Source of the DNA: Sporosarcina sp. FSL K6-1522
GTDB lineage: Bacteria; Bacillota; Bacilli; Bacillales_A; Planococcaceae
Length of the DNA: 64,000 bases
Assembly (NCBI RefSeq): GCF_038622445.1
Contig: NZ_CP152019.1
Coordinates: 124,001 to 188,000 of the forward strand
Direction of reading: 5' to 3'
Position 1 is the first letter of the stretch. Each line of letters starts with the position of its first letter. A program made the position numbers and the translations under genes. The notes beneath the pieces are model-generated. The model was not told where the DNA came from and made no database searches. It worked only from the letters and a program-made list of their open reading frames with translations. This document shows positions 7,383-15,483 of this stretch, one piece after another.

Positions 7383-9584
7383 TTATGCTTCCACTGCTTT
7401 CTTCGAATATCTTCTCGTATACAACAACGCAAAATAACCAAATGTAATGGCTAAACACGCGCCCATGAATCCGAGTAAGATACCGTTATTCGTCCAAACG
7501 AATGCGGTATCGCCGATCGAGATGGCGCCTTTAAACGCATGGACTGAGTACGTCATGGGTAGTAACGTATTGAAAATTTGCAACGGCGCTGGAATCAATT
7601 CAAGTGGGAATGTCCCTGCACTTGTCGTCAATTGCAATATCAGAATGAGAATCGCTACAAAGCGACCTGCGTCACTTAAAATTGATACAAACATTTGCAC
7701 AATCGCGATGAATGTATAGCTCGTAATAATCGCCGTTAGGATGAATAACGGTGTATTGACCGTTTCCATGCCAAGTGCGTACTTGACGATCACTACCGCA
7801 ATCAATGCTTGTAACAAACCAACAATCGCTAATACAGACACTTTACTTGTAAACCATCTAAATGCGCCTGTTGGCTTGATTGCCGGTTCTACAAGTGGGA
7901 AAACGATTGACAGTAAAAGTGCACCTACGAATAGGCCAAGTGATAAGAAGTACGGTGCAAATCCTGTACCATAGTTCGGCACGTGGTTAATGCTATCTTT
8001 CTCGACATCAACAGGTGACCCTACCATGCCATATGTTTTCTCTGTTGGATTCACTTCACTTGCCGTTTGATTGGCTTCTGCTAGTTTCTCTTGCAGTGTT
8101 AACGTACCTTCATTCAATTCTCCCATGCCATCTGCCAATGTGACAGAGCCGTCAGCAAGTTCTTTAGATTTTGATGCCAATGTATCCGTTCCTGCTTTAA
8201 GTGTCCCTGACCCTTCTGTTAATGAAGCAAGTCCTGCCGCCAAGTCAGCCGAACCTTTCTCAGCCGTTGTTGCCCCTTCTGACAATTTCGCAACGCCCGC
8301 TGAAAGTTCTTCGTTACCTGCTGCAAGGGCATTGGCACCTTCCAGTAGTTGCGCTGAAGAACCATTCAGCTTCTGCACGCCCGCCAATGCCTGACTATGC
8401 GCACCTGCGAGTTGACCAGCAGCTCCCTTTAGTTCGGTCGCCCCTCCTGATAAAGCACTCGTTCCAGCCGTTAGTTGTTGCATACCGCCAGATAGTTCAG
8501 CACTTCCTTGTTTCAGTTGACCAAGTGCACCATTTAATGCAGCCTGCTGTTCTTCCGGAAGCGAAGCAATGATTGGTGCAAGTTGTTCTGCTAATTGATT
8601 AATACCGCCATTGACATTCGCTGAGCCCGTTGCCAGTTTGTTCGCTGCCGCATGTAATTCAGCGGTTTTTCCACTTAACGTACCGACAGCTGCACCAAAT
8701 TCTTGTTCCTTTTGCGCAATTTGGCCGTAACTTGTAGCGAGTTCACCTACACCTGCAGTGTACTGTGTAATTCCATCTTTTAATCCGCCAGCACCTGCTG
8801 ACGCTTGTTGAGCCCCCGCAAGAAGTTCTTTCGACCCTTGCGATAATGCACCTATCCCTTTAGTTAACTCATTAGCCCCTTTAGCCGCATCACTTGCGCC
8901 TTTGGCTAGTTTGTTAGATCCGTCAGCCAGTGTAATTGTGCTGCCTGCTAATGTTTCAAGATAGCCTTTCAACTCATCGGCACCATCCGCCAGTTTCGCC
9001 GCACCTTCATGCAATTCACCTGCACCGTCCGCCGCCTCGCCAAAACCGTCACCCATTTCAGCAATGGAATCAAACAACTTTTCCGCATACGTTGACGCTA
9101 CTTGTTCGTTTACCTCTGCACGAATTCGATCCATTGCCGTTTCACCGATTTGTGCAGAAAGGAAGTTGAAACCTTCGTTCGGCTTATAGACCATCGTTAG
9201 TTTCTCAGGTTCGTCATCAAGAAGTGTCGTCGCGTGCTGAGAAAAGTTTTCTGGTATTTCAATGACAACGTAATAATCTTGATTTTTCAACCCTTTTTCC
9301 GCATCCGCTTGCGATACTTTCATGAAATTAAACTGCTTACTATCTATTAATTTATCGGTTAGCTCTCGCCCAAGCGCTAACTGTTCACCGTCCATTTCTG
9401 CGCCTTCATCTAGATCCACAATTGCGACGGGCAAATCCGCCATATTGGCATATGGATCCCAAAACGCCCATAAAAACATCCCTGCGTACAAGACTGGGAT
9501 AAATAAAATCGCAATCATTGGCACCATTAATTTTCGTGAACGCAGCAGTTGTTTCCACTCCGCCCAAGTCATTGTTTTTTTCAT
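7383..9584 (-). CDS. yhgE: YhgE/Pip-domain membrane protein
   Basis: This 733-residue protein starts at ATG 9584 (MKKTMTWAEWKQLLRSRK) behind GGAGATG. An N-terminal helix (about residues 20-42) leads to a long extracytoplasmic region. That region has many repeats of the L-x-x-G-A/S-x-x-L type, for example LADGADEL, LSGGATEL and LAAGLASL, typical of phage-infection-protein (Pip) homologues. About five helices at the C-terminus resemble ABC-2 permeases. It may act in export or cell-envelope function and can serve as a phage receptor in related genera. It lies downstream of a TetR gene, as yhgD-yhgE do in B. subtilis, with a matching operator between them. Confidence 0.9.
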   Translation of the reverse strand: MKKTMTWAEWKQLLRSRKLMVPMIAILFIPVLYAGMFLWAFWDPYANMADLPVAIVDLDEGAEMDGEQLALGRELTDKLIDSKQFNFMKVSQADAEKGLKNQDYYVVIEIPENFSQHATTLLDDEPEKLTMVYKPNEGFNFLSAQIGETAMDRIRAEVNEQVASTYAEKLFDSIAEMGDGFGEAADGAGELHEGAAKLADGADELKGYLETLAGSTITLADGSNKLAKGASDAAKGANELTKGIGALSQGSKELLAGAQQASAGAGGLKDGITQYTAGVGELATSYGQIAQKEQEFGAAVGTLSGKTAELHAAANKLATGSANVNGGINQLAEQLAPIIASLPEEQQAALNGALGQLKQGSAELSGGMQQLTAGTSALSGGATELKGAAGQLAGAHSQALAGVQKLNGSSAQLLEGANALAAGNEELSAGVAKLSEGATTAEKGSADLAAGLASLTEGSGTLKAGTDTLASKSKELADGSVTLADGMGELNEGTLTLQEKLAEANQTASEVNPTEKTYGMVGSPVDVEKDSINHVPNYGTGFAPYFLSLGLFVGALLLSIVFPLVEPAIKPTGAFRWFTSKVSVLAIVGLLQALIAVVIVKYALGMETVNTPLFILTAIITSYTFIAIVQMFVSILSDAGRFVAILILILQLTTSAGTFPLELIPAPLQIFNTLLPMTYSVHAFKGAISIGDTAFVWTNNGILLGFMGACLAITFGYFALLYTRRYSKKAVEA

Positions 9585-9662
9585 CTTTACATCTCCTATA
9601 AAATCATATTCATCCCGCCATCCATACAAGTGACGGCTTCTGCTGAATAAATAAAAACCATT

Positions 9663-9685
9663 TGACCATTTCCCTCAAATGGTCA
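9663..9685. promoter_or_regulatory. 23-bp TGACC-N13-GGTCA palindrome upstream of yhgE-like gene
   Basis: TGACCATTT and AAATGGTCA are perfect 9-bp arms around CCCTC. The half-sites and the spacing equal those of the palindrome in front of the TetR gene. It is the likely operator through which the TetR protein controls the Pip gene. The stem with following T-rich minus-strand sequence could also act as a weak terminator of the TetR gene. Confidence 0.7.
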
Positions 9686-9707
9686 TTTTGTAATAAAAAA
9701 AGAAGTC

Positions 9708-10277
9708 TCATAGTAAGAGACTCTTGAAAATGGTCCCACTCAATAACGCAACAATTCGTTCCTCTTCAAGCTCAGCCTCGTGATTCTTTCCCCAATCAGC
9801 GACGAGGGCAATATACGCTTTAAATAACAGATAAGCAACGAGCTCCGTGTCACAAGGTTTCAGCTCGCCTTTGGCAATCGCTTTTTCCATTTTCGTTCTT
9901 ATATACAAGACGATTTCTTTTTCAATCGTCTCCAACACTTCCGTTACTGCTGGTGTACGAAGCTCTTTCTCTTCATCGACCAACTTCGCATACAATTGGT
10001 GCGTCTCACGGAAATTCAGCATCCGCATCAATCTCGCATGTGCATTTTGCTCAAACGACGCGCCTTCAACAGCAACTGAATCCGCTTCGGCTCGCATTTC
10101 ATGGATCATTTTCACGACAATGGCATTGAATAATTCTTCTTTGTTCGCAAAAAAAGTATAGATGGTTCCTTTACCGACATTGGCAATTTTCGCGACCTGA
10201 TCCATCGTTGTCGCCTTATAGCCAAAAAGTGAAAATGATTTTGCTGCCGCCTCCAAAATCTCCTGCCTGCGATCCAT
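9708..10277 (-). CDS. yhgD: TetR/AcrR-family regulator (YhgD-like)
   Basis: This 189-residue protein begins at ATG 10277 (MDRRQEILEAAAKSF), chosen because GAGGTGGGAG lies just upstream; a GTG three codons earlier is also open. The N-terminal HTH is clear: ATTMDQVAKIANVGKGTIYTFF. The C-terminal ligand domain is generic. Genes and order match yhgD-yhgE of Bacillus. The protein probably represses itself and the downstream Pip gene through the paired TGACC-N13-GGTCA palindromes. Confidence 0.85.
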   Translation of the reverse strand: MDRRQEILEAAAKSFSLFGYKATTMDQVAKIANVGKGTIYTFFANKEELFNAIVVKMIHEMRAEADSVAVEGASFEQNAHARLMRMLNFRETHQLYAKLVDEEKELRTPAVTEVLETIEKEIVLYIRTKMEKAIAKGELKPCDTELVAYLLFKAYIALVADWGKNHEAELEEERIVALLSGTIFKSLLL

Positions 10278-10310
10278 TTCTCCCACCTCATTTCGAAGAG
10301 ATTAGACGAG

Positions 10311-10333
10311 TGACCGAAATACGATTACGGTCA
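10311..10333. promoter_or_regulatory. 23-bp TGACC-N13-GGTCA palindrome upstream of the TetR gene
   Basis: TGACCG, AAT, ATT and CGGTCA are arranged symmetrically over 23 bp. The site lies 34 bp upstream of the start codon and just downstream of a minus-strand TATAAT (about 10343-10348), an ideal position for autorepression. Confidence 0.75.
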
Positions 10334-10395
10334 TTCAGTCATTATATTACACCGGGTGGTGGAACTATGCAAGTTTTTTCTTTGTCAGTCGTATC

Positions 10396-10707
10396 TTACT
10401 TTGCCGTTCTGTTACGATATGCAATCAGCGTCACCACATTTAATACAATCGTAACGATAAGAAGAATTGCACCAACCTTCACCAAGCTCTCCGTGGTATC
10501 CATAAGAGCAGTCCAATCATTAATCGTGACTAGGTGGTGGTTATAAACTATCTGGAAAAGCAGCGCAATGGCACAAGCACTGACGCTCATCATAGAAAAT
10601 GCAACCCAATTCTTATGCTCACCTTGTTTATATCGCATGAGACTGACAACAGGAAGTATCCACGCAACTAATCCAAGCACAAGGCTACCAACATTCAGCC
10701 AACCCAT
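10396..10707 (-). CDS. Small conserved membrane protein
   Basis: This 103-residue protein starts at ATG 10707 (MGWLNVGSLVLGLVAWILP) behind GGGGGAG. It has three hydrophobic helices (about residues 4-24, 37-58 and 75-97) and conserved-looking WALMDTT and YRNRTAK ends. Similar Bacillus proteins exist and are sometimes labelled 'cytochrome c oxidase subunit 4', but no heme or copper ligand pattern is visible. Function unknown. Confidence 0.65.
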   Translation of the reverse strand: MGWLNVGSLVLGLVAWILPVVSLMRYKQGEHKNWVAFSMMSVSACAIALLFQIVYNHHLVTINDWTALMDTTESLVKVGAILLIVTIVLNVVTLIAYRNRTAK

Positions 10708-10857
10708 CGTATTTACTCCCCCTTTATGTTTTTTGCTAATTAATCCTACTATTGAAACGTTTAAGCGAGGTGTAGGTTTCATTAATTGGAAATGGCTTCA
10801 CAAATCTAACTCGTTAAAAATGCCTGAAAAGGAATCTCTCCCCTACAGGCACGATAT

Positions 10858-12714
10858 TTATTCCACTTCACTCATCCACTGCTCATAATAAGACGCTAAT
10901 TGCTCTTTCATGCCAGACAATTCCCCTGTTAACCATTCATACTTCTTCCAATCCGTTTCACATTCCATCTCCTTTTCCAATAAAGTGATGGCAAGTTCAA
11001 GCTTCGCAATTTCTGCTTCCACATTCACAACCTTTGCTTCTTTCGAAGGCTTCGTCACCACTACAGGTGCCACTACTTCAACTATCTGCCGACTTTGAAG
11101 CTCCTGCCATTTGTCACGTGCCCAGTTATACGGCCCGTCAAACGTTGTAATCACGCCATCTTCCAACCACGCTGTGCGGAAAAATAATTTATTCAAAAAA
11201 TAACGATCATGCGAAACGGCAATGATGGTACCTGTAAAATCCTCCAATGCTTCTTCGAGCACCTCGCGTGATTCAATGTCCAGATGATTCGTTGGTTCAT
11301 CCAACACTAGGCAATTGATATCCTGATGCATGAGCTGCGCCAAACGAAGTCTCATCCGTTCTCCACCACTTAAATCCCCGATACGCTTGAACACATCTGG
11401 CCCATAAAACATGAATTTTGCTAATAGATGGCGTGACTCTCCCTCTGTCACTTGGACATCTGCCCGAAAAACATCGATAAGACGCGCTTTTGGATCAGCA
11501 ATTTCAAAATGCTGTGATAAGAATCCTACTTTCACATTGCTCCCCAATTTGCTGAATCCACCATCCACCGATAACTCGCCCAATAAAATCTTCAATATCG
11601 TCGATTTTCCACTGCCATTGCGACCAACAATCGCAGTACGATCCTTCCAATACACATGAAAGTCCGCCTCTTTCAATAACAGCTGTTGTCCAAATGACTT
11701 CGTGACGCCTTCCATGACAACGACTTCCTTGCCACTGCGCGGTGCAGCTTCAAACGACAGCGCCATTTTCTTCGGGTCAATCAACGGCTTTCGCACCTTC
11801 TCCATTCGCTCCAATGCTCGTTCCATATTACGCGCTCGCCGATGCAAGGCTGCGTTCGGTGGATTGGCCTCATTCGCCCACAGACGAAGTCGCTTAATGG
11901 CATCTCTCATCTTTTTCATCTTCTTTTGCTGCTCTTCATAATCTTGAAATTCTCGCATCAGACGCTGTTCTTTTTCTTGGATAAAGGAAGAATAATTCCC
12001 GTAATAAAGATGGAGTTCTCCCTCTTCCAAATCCGCAACCTTCGTCACAACACAATCTAAAAAATAACGGTCATGCGAAATAATGACGACTGTTCCCTGA
12101 TAGTCTGTTAAATAGCCCTCCAACCATTCGACCGCAAATAAATCCAAGTGATTCGTCGGTTCATCCAATAGCAATAAATCAGGCTTCGTCAATAACAGCT
12201 TGCCAAGCATAATCTTCGTTTGTTCACCGCCACTTAATTGTTCAAAAGAACGTCCGACAAAAGCTTGTAATTGCAAGCCATTGATCACCTTATCGATTTC
12301 TGAATCGATAGCATAGCCATCACGATGAGCAAACTCTTCCTGCAAATCGCCGTATTGACGAAGCAATCTTTCCATGTCACCTTGAGGTTTGGCAAGCTCT
12401 ACTTCCAACTGCTCCATTTTCACTTGCATAGCCTTTAGTTCTTCAAATGCGCTATTCAGCACATCATAGCCCGTTGTTTCTTTAGCGAATGAAGGGACTT
12501 GCGCCAAATAACCGATTTGAGTTCCCTTTTTAAAATGCAACGCACCACTGTCTGGTCGCTCCACTCCTGCAATCAGCTTAAATAATGTTGTTTTCCCGCT
12601 ACCATTGCGGCCGACAACTCCTAATTTATCTCCCGATTTTATGTCCAATGAAAGATTTTCAAATATCATATTGCCACCAAGCATTTTGCTTAGTTGTTGA
12701 ATTGTACAGATCAT
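10858..12714 (-). CDS. ABC-F family ATP-binding protein (ribosome-associated type)
   Basis: This 618-residue protein starts at ATG 12714 (MICTIQQLSKMLGG). It has two ABC domains and no membrane helix. Walker A is GRNGSGKTT (about 35-43) and again GRNGSGKST. The signatures are LSGGEQTKIMLGK and LSGGERMRLRLAQ, and the Walker B motifs are LLLLDEPTNHLD and CLVLDEPTNHLD. A charged linker and a C-terminal coiled coil are present. ABC-F proteins act on the ribosome as translation factors or antibiotic-protection proteins; which applies here cannot be told. The leader contains two mutually exclusive hairpins and a small upstream ORF, which favours an antibiotic-inducible type. Confidence 0.88.
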   Translation of the reverse strand: MICTIQQLSKMLGGNMIFENLSLDIKSGDKLGVVGRNGSGKTTLFKLIAGVERPDSGALHFKKGTQIGYLAQVPSFAKETTGYDVLNSAFEELKAMQVKMEQLEVELAKPQGDMERLLRQYGDLQEEFAHRDGYAIDSEIDKVINGLQLQAFVGRSFEQLSGGEQTKIMLGKLLLTKPDLLLLDEPTNHLDLFAVEWLEGYLTDYQGTVVIISHDRYFLDCVVTKVADLEEGELHLYYGNYSSFIQEKEQRLMREFQDYEEQQKKMKKMRDAIKRLRLWANEANPPNAALHRRARNMERALERMEKVRKPLIDPKKMALSFEAAPRSGKEVVVMEGVTKSFGQQLLLKEADFHVYWKDRTAIVGRNGSGKSTILKILLGELSVDGGFSKLGSNVKVGFLSQHFEIADPKARLIDVFRADVQVTEGESRHLLAKFMFYGPDVFKRIGDLSGGERMRLRLAQLMHQDINCLVLDEPTNHLDIESREVLEEALEDFTGTIIAVSHDRYFLNKLFFRTAWLEDGVITTFDGPYNWARDKWQELQSRQIVEVVAPVVVTKPSKEAKVVNVEAEIAKLELAITLLEKEMECETDWKKYEWLTGELSGMKEQLASYYEQWMSEVE

Positions 12715-12767
12715 TTCTTCCGCTTCCCCTCGTTCTGTTATCACAGCTGGAAGCAACTCCTGAAAAG

Positions 12768-12815
12768 TATAAGGGTCTAGACAACGCAAAAAAGACCCTG
12801 TATAAGCGATCTTTT
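12768..12815 (-). promoter_or_regulatory. Possible transcription attenuator in the ABC-F leader
   Basis: On the minus strand AAAAGATC (12815-12808) can pair with GGTCTTTT (12797-12790) and run into T residues, forming a terminator-like hairpin. The same GGGTC can instead pair with GACCCTTATA (12777-12768) to form a longer competing hairpin. Sharing one arm makes the two folds mutually exclusive, as in attenuators of inducible ABC-F genes. The terminator stem is mostly A-T, so the call is tentative. Confidence 0.45.
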
Positions 12816-12862
12816 CCCCTTAAAAATGTATCGTAAGGAACAAATGCTAAACAGCTGTGTGA

Positions 12863-12985
12863 TTACTGAAATTGGCTAAAAAAGGACAGACTTATCCCGT
12901 TAGGTGCAATTTCATGCGTAATCGCACATGAAGTAGCTAAATATTCCAATAGACTTTCACGTGCATACACAGTATCTAACATCAT
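12863..12985 (-). CDS. Possible 40-residue leader peptide upstream of the ABC-F gene
   Basis: The frame starts MMLDTVYARESLLEYL behind GGGGGTGGGG and ends at TAA 12863, 48 nt before the attenuator hairpins. A TTGCAA-N17-TAAAGT promoter (about 13041-13013) lies upstream. I do not recognise the peptide. It may be a regulatory uORF or a small independent protein. Confidence 0.4.
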   Translation of the reverse strand: MMLDTVYARESLLEYLATSCAITHEIAPNGISLSFFSQFQ

Positions 12986-13063
12986 TCCCCACCCCCGTTC
13001 ATGTAATAGTATGAATACTTTAACACGCATTGCTTATTGTTGCAAGACTTGTATAATCATTGG

Positions 13064-13092
13064 TTGACTTAATTTCTGATGTATGTAAAAGT
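13064..13092 (+). promoter_or_regulatory. Probable promoter of the TPP-riboswitch transcript
   Basis: TTGACT at 13064-13069 is a good -35 box. The matching -10 is weak (TAAAAG at 13086-13091, 16-nt spacing). Confidence 0.4.
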
Positions 13093-13117
13093 TTAGATAG
13101 ACTTAATTTCATAGCGT

Positions 13118-13206
13118 TTTACACTAGGGGTGCTGCAAAGCTGAGAGAGACCTATGTCTTAACCCTAATTACCTGATCTAGATTATGCTAGCGTAGGGAA
13201 GTGATA
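13118..13206 (+). promoter_or_regulatory. TPP riboswitch (THI element)
   Basis: The aptamer shows the conserved THI-box blocks in order: ACTAGGGGTGC, GCTGAGAGAGA, AACCCT, ACCTGATCTAGATTATGCTAGCGTAGGGAAGTG (read in parts). It is followed by two terminator hairpins and then the ylmB-like gene. High TPP should end transcription early. Confidence 0.95.
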
Positions 13207-13217
13207 ATTACTGATTC

Positions 13218-13240
13218 ACGCATTTTTTGATGCGTTTTTA
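13218..13240 (+). terminator. First hairpin of the riboswitch expression platform
   Basis: ACGCAT pairs with ATGCGT and is followed by TTTTTA. It lies 12 nt after the aptamer. Confidence 0.7.
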
Positions 13241-13241
13241 T

Positions 13242-13272
13242 CCACTTTCGATTATGCGAAAGTGGTTTTTTA
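13242..13272 (+). terminator. Second, strong terminator of the TPP riboswitch leader
   Basis: CCACTTTCG pairs perfectly with CGAAAGTGG, followed by a run of T. It is probably the main regulated terminator. Confidence 0.85.
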
Positions 13273-13294
13273 ATTTATAAAAGGGGGGATCTTC

Positions 13295-14575
13295 ATGCAA
13301 GCCATTGAACAATTACTAACGCAAGTAGACGAACGACAGGACGAACTTATCAAGCTTACAAAGGCACTAATCCAATTTGAGACACCAAGTCCGCCTGCCC
13401 GAAATACAAAAGAAGTGCAGGACTTTATCGCCCAATTTTTACGGTCCCTCGATTTTTCTATCGACCAGTGGGATGTGTATCCAAATGATCCGAACGTTGT
13501 GGGTCTATTGAAAGGAACGGATGCCGAACGGTATAATAGCTTAATTATTAACGGACATGTTGATGTGGCGGAAATAGATGAGCACGAGCAATGGGAGACA
13601 GGCCCCTTTCAACCAACGATTCAAGACGGACATTTGATCGGTCGGGGTGCGGCAGATATGAAAGGTGGACTCGCCTCCTCCCTGTTCGCCATTCAATTAT
13701 TAAAAGAAGCGAATCTCAATCTCTCTGGTGATTTGATTTTCCAATCGGTTATTGGTGAAGAGGTCGGCGAAGCAGGAACATTGGAATGTACCAAACGAGG
13801 CTATACCGCTGATTTTGCGGTTGTTGTCGATACGTCCGATCTGCATATTCAAGGGCAAGGCGGCGTCATTACGGGATGGGTAACGATTAAAAGCCCAACT
13901 ACCCATCATGACGCGACGCGAAGAAGTATGATTCACGCGGGCGGCGGTCTCCATGGGGCAAGCGCAATTGAAAAGATGATGAAAATGATTGCTGGATTAC
14001 AAGACTTGGAACGCCATTGGGCGGTCGTAAAAAGTTATCCCGGATTCCCTGCCGGCTCATCGACCATTAACCCAGCTGTTATTGAAGGCGGTAGACATCC
14101 CGCTTTTATCGCAGATGAATGCCGATTGTGGATTACTGTTCATTTTTATCCCAACGAAACGCATGAGCAAGTCGCCCAAGAAATTGAAGCACATTTACGT
14201 AAATTGGCTGACAGCGATTGTTGGTTGCGTGACAATCCCCCCACATTTGAATGGGGTGGAACATCGATGATCGAGGACAAAGGAGAAATCTTTCCTTCAT
14301 TAGAAATAAATGCAGATGTCCCTGGCATTCGAGCATTGTCGCGTTGCCATGAATCTCAATTAAACAGGCCAGCAATTGTTGACTATTCTCCTACTGTCAC
14401 GGATGGTGGGTGGCTTGGGGATGCTGGAATCCAGACAGTCATTTACGGTCCCGGTGACTTACAAAATGCACATGCAGTAAATGAAAAAGTCCGTATTGAA
14501 CAGTTGACTGATTTTACAAAAGTGATGATTCGATTTATGTATGAATGGTGTAACACACAAAAAAGCATTCGGTAA
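13295..14575 (+). CDS. ylmB: M20-family formylaminopyrimidine deformylase (thiamin salvage)
   Basis: This 426-residue protein starts at ATG 13295 behind AAGGGGGGAT. It has the M20 dinuclear-zinc pattern: His in NGHVDVAE, Asp in GRGAADMKGG, Glu-Glu in IGEEVGEAG, and a final His in GDLQNAHAVNE. The family includes ArgE and DapE, but the TPP riboswitch directly upstream and the length (YlmB of B. subtilis is also about 426 residues) point to YlmB. That enzyme removes the formyl group from N-formyl-4-amino-5-aminomethyl-2-methylpyrimidine so the pyrimidine of degraded thiamin can be reused. The gene stands alone. Confidence 0.85.
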   Translation: MQAIEQLLTQVDERQDELIKLTKALIQFETPSPPARNTKEVQDFIAQFLRSLDFSIDQWDVYPNDPNVVGLLKGTDAERYNSLIINGHVDVAEIDEHEQWETGPFQPTIQDGHLIGRGAADMKGGLASSLFAIQLLKEANLNLSGDLIFQSVIGEEVGEAGTLECTKRGYTADFAVVVDTSDLHIQGQGGVITGWVTIKSPTTHHDATRRSMIHAGGGLHGASAIEKMMKMIAGLQDLERHWAVVKSYPGFPAGSSTINPAVIEGGRHPAFIADECRLWITVHFYPNETHEQVAQEIEAHLRKLADSDCWLRDNPPTFEWGGTSMIEDKGEIFPSLEINADVPGIRALSRCHESQLNRPAIVDYSPTVTDGGWLGDAGIQTVIYGPGDLQNAHAVNEKVRIEQLTDFTKVMIRFMYEWCNTQKSIR

Positions 14576-14725
14576 TATCCCCCATCGTCCAATCAGTCTT
14601 CCCATTTGCAGAAGAGTGAAATCGATTTGCAACACGTTGAAGGCGGCGCAGCTGCTACGCACAAGGACATTGCGACAAATGAAAATCCCTTTACAGTGGC
14701 TTATTTGAAAGTTTGATTTTAAAAA

Positions 14726-14768
14726 GGCTGTCGTAGAAAATCAGTTTTTACTGACTTTCTGGACAGCC
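14726..14768 (-). terminator. Terminator of the AhpD-like gene
   Basis: GGCTGTC and GACAGCC are the outer arms; AGAAAATCAGT and ACTGACTTTCT form the inner stem. On the minus strand TTTTT follows. Confidence 0.85.
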
Positions 14769-14779
14769 CCCTAGTCTAT

Positions 14780-15439
14780 TTAATGACCATACGATTCTAA
14801 GGCGTTCACGCCATGCGCAAGTGCAGATCCCGCTTTTAAAGCAGTAGCAACCATAATTGATTCCGCAATTTCTTCTTTCGTCGCTTTAGCTCTTTTAGCC
14901 CCCTTTACATGACCATCTATACAGTATGGACATCCTGTCGTATGGGCAACTGCAATTGCAATAAGCTCCTTTTCTTTGACGCTGAGTAAGCCTCGTCTCA
15001 TCGCTTGCTTGTCGAAGGTGAGGAAGGCCTTAAATGTCTCCTCATTGATTTCAAGAAACTCTGACATTCTATTGATATAGGAAGCTTTATACAGCTCTTC
15101 ATCTTCGATTTGATCATAGGCATTTAAAGCATTCACTCCATGGGCAAGTGCCGAACCTGCTTTTAGCGCGGTAGCAATCATAATTACTTCCGCCATTTCT
15201 TCTTTTGTCATCCCTAATGCCTTTGCCTGCTTCACATGAGTGTCAATACAATAAGCACACCCTGTCGTATGTGCTACCGCTACTGAAATCAATTCTTTCA
15301 ACTTGGCAGATAAATGTCCGGCAGCCAAAGCATGCTTGTTAAAATTAACAAACGATTGAAATGTGTTGGGTGCCAATTCCCCCATTTCTCCAAGTCGGTT
15401 CTTATTCGTTTGTTTGTATAATGTCTGTTGAGTTGTCAT
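14780..15439 (-). CDS. Carboxymuconolactone decarboxylase/AhpD-like protein, duplicated domain
   Basis: This 219-residue protein starts at ATG 15439 (MTTQQTLYKQ), placed 8 nt after GGGGAGGAA. It contains two copies of the CMD/AhpD domain. Each has the redox motif: HTTGCAYCIDTHV and HTTGCPYCIDGHV (C-x-x-C-x3-H), followed by a near-identical ALKAGSALAHGVNAL. Single-domain relatives are about 100 residues, so this is an internal tandem duplication. AhpD proteins are alkylhydroperoxide or thiol-disulfide enzymes. The gene is downstream of the PatB-like lyase gene with a 45-nt gap, so it may be in the same transcript and act on thiols released there. Confidence 0.85.
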   Translation of the reverse strand: MTTQQTLYKQTNKNRLGEMGELAPNTFQSFVNFNKHALAAGHLSAKLKELISVAVAHTTGCAYCIDTHVKQAKALGMTKEEMAEVIMIATALKAGSALAHGVNALNAYDQIEDEELYKASYINRMSEFLEINEETFKAFLTFDKQAMRRGLLSVKEKELIAIAVAHTTGCPYCIDGHVKGAKRAKATKEEIAESIMVATALKAGSALAHGVNALESYGH

Positions 15440-15483
15440 CTGCAATTCCTCCCCTAATATTAAGAATTATTATTACCCTATTT

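Noticed and set aside
7447..9169. Several plus-strand ORFs of 77-123 codons
   Set aside because: They are shadows of the repetitive yhgE-like coding region and have no start signals of their own.
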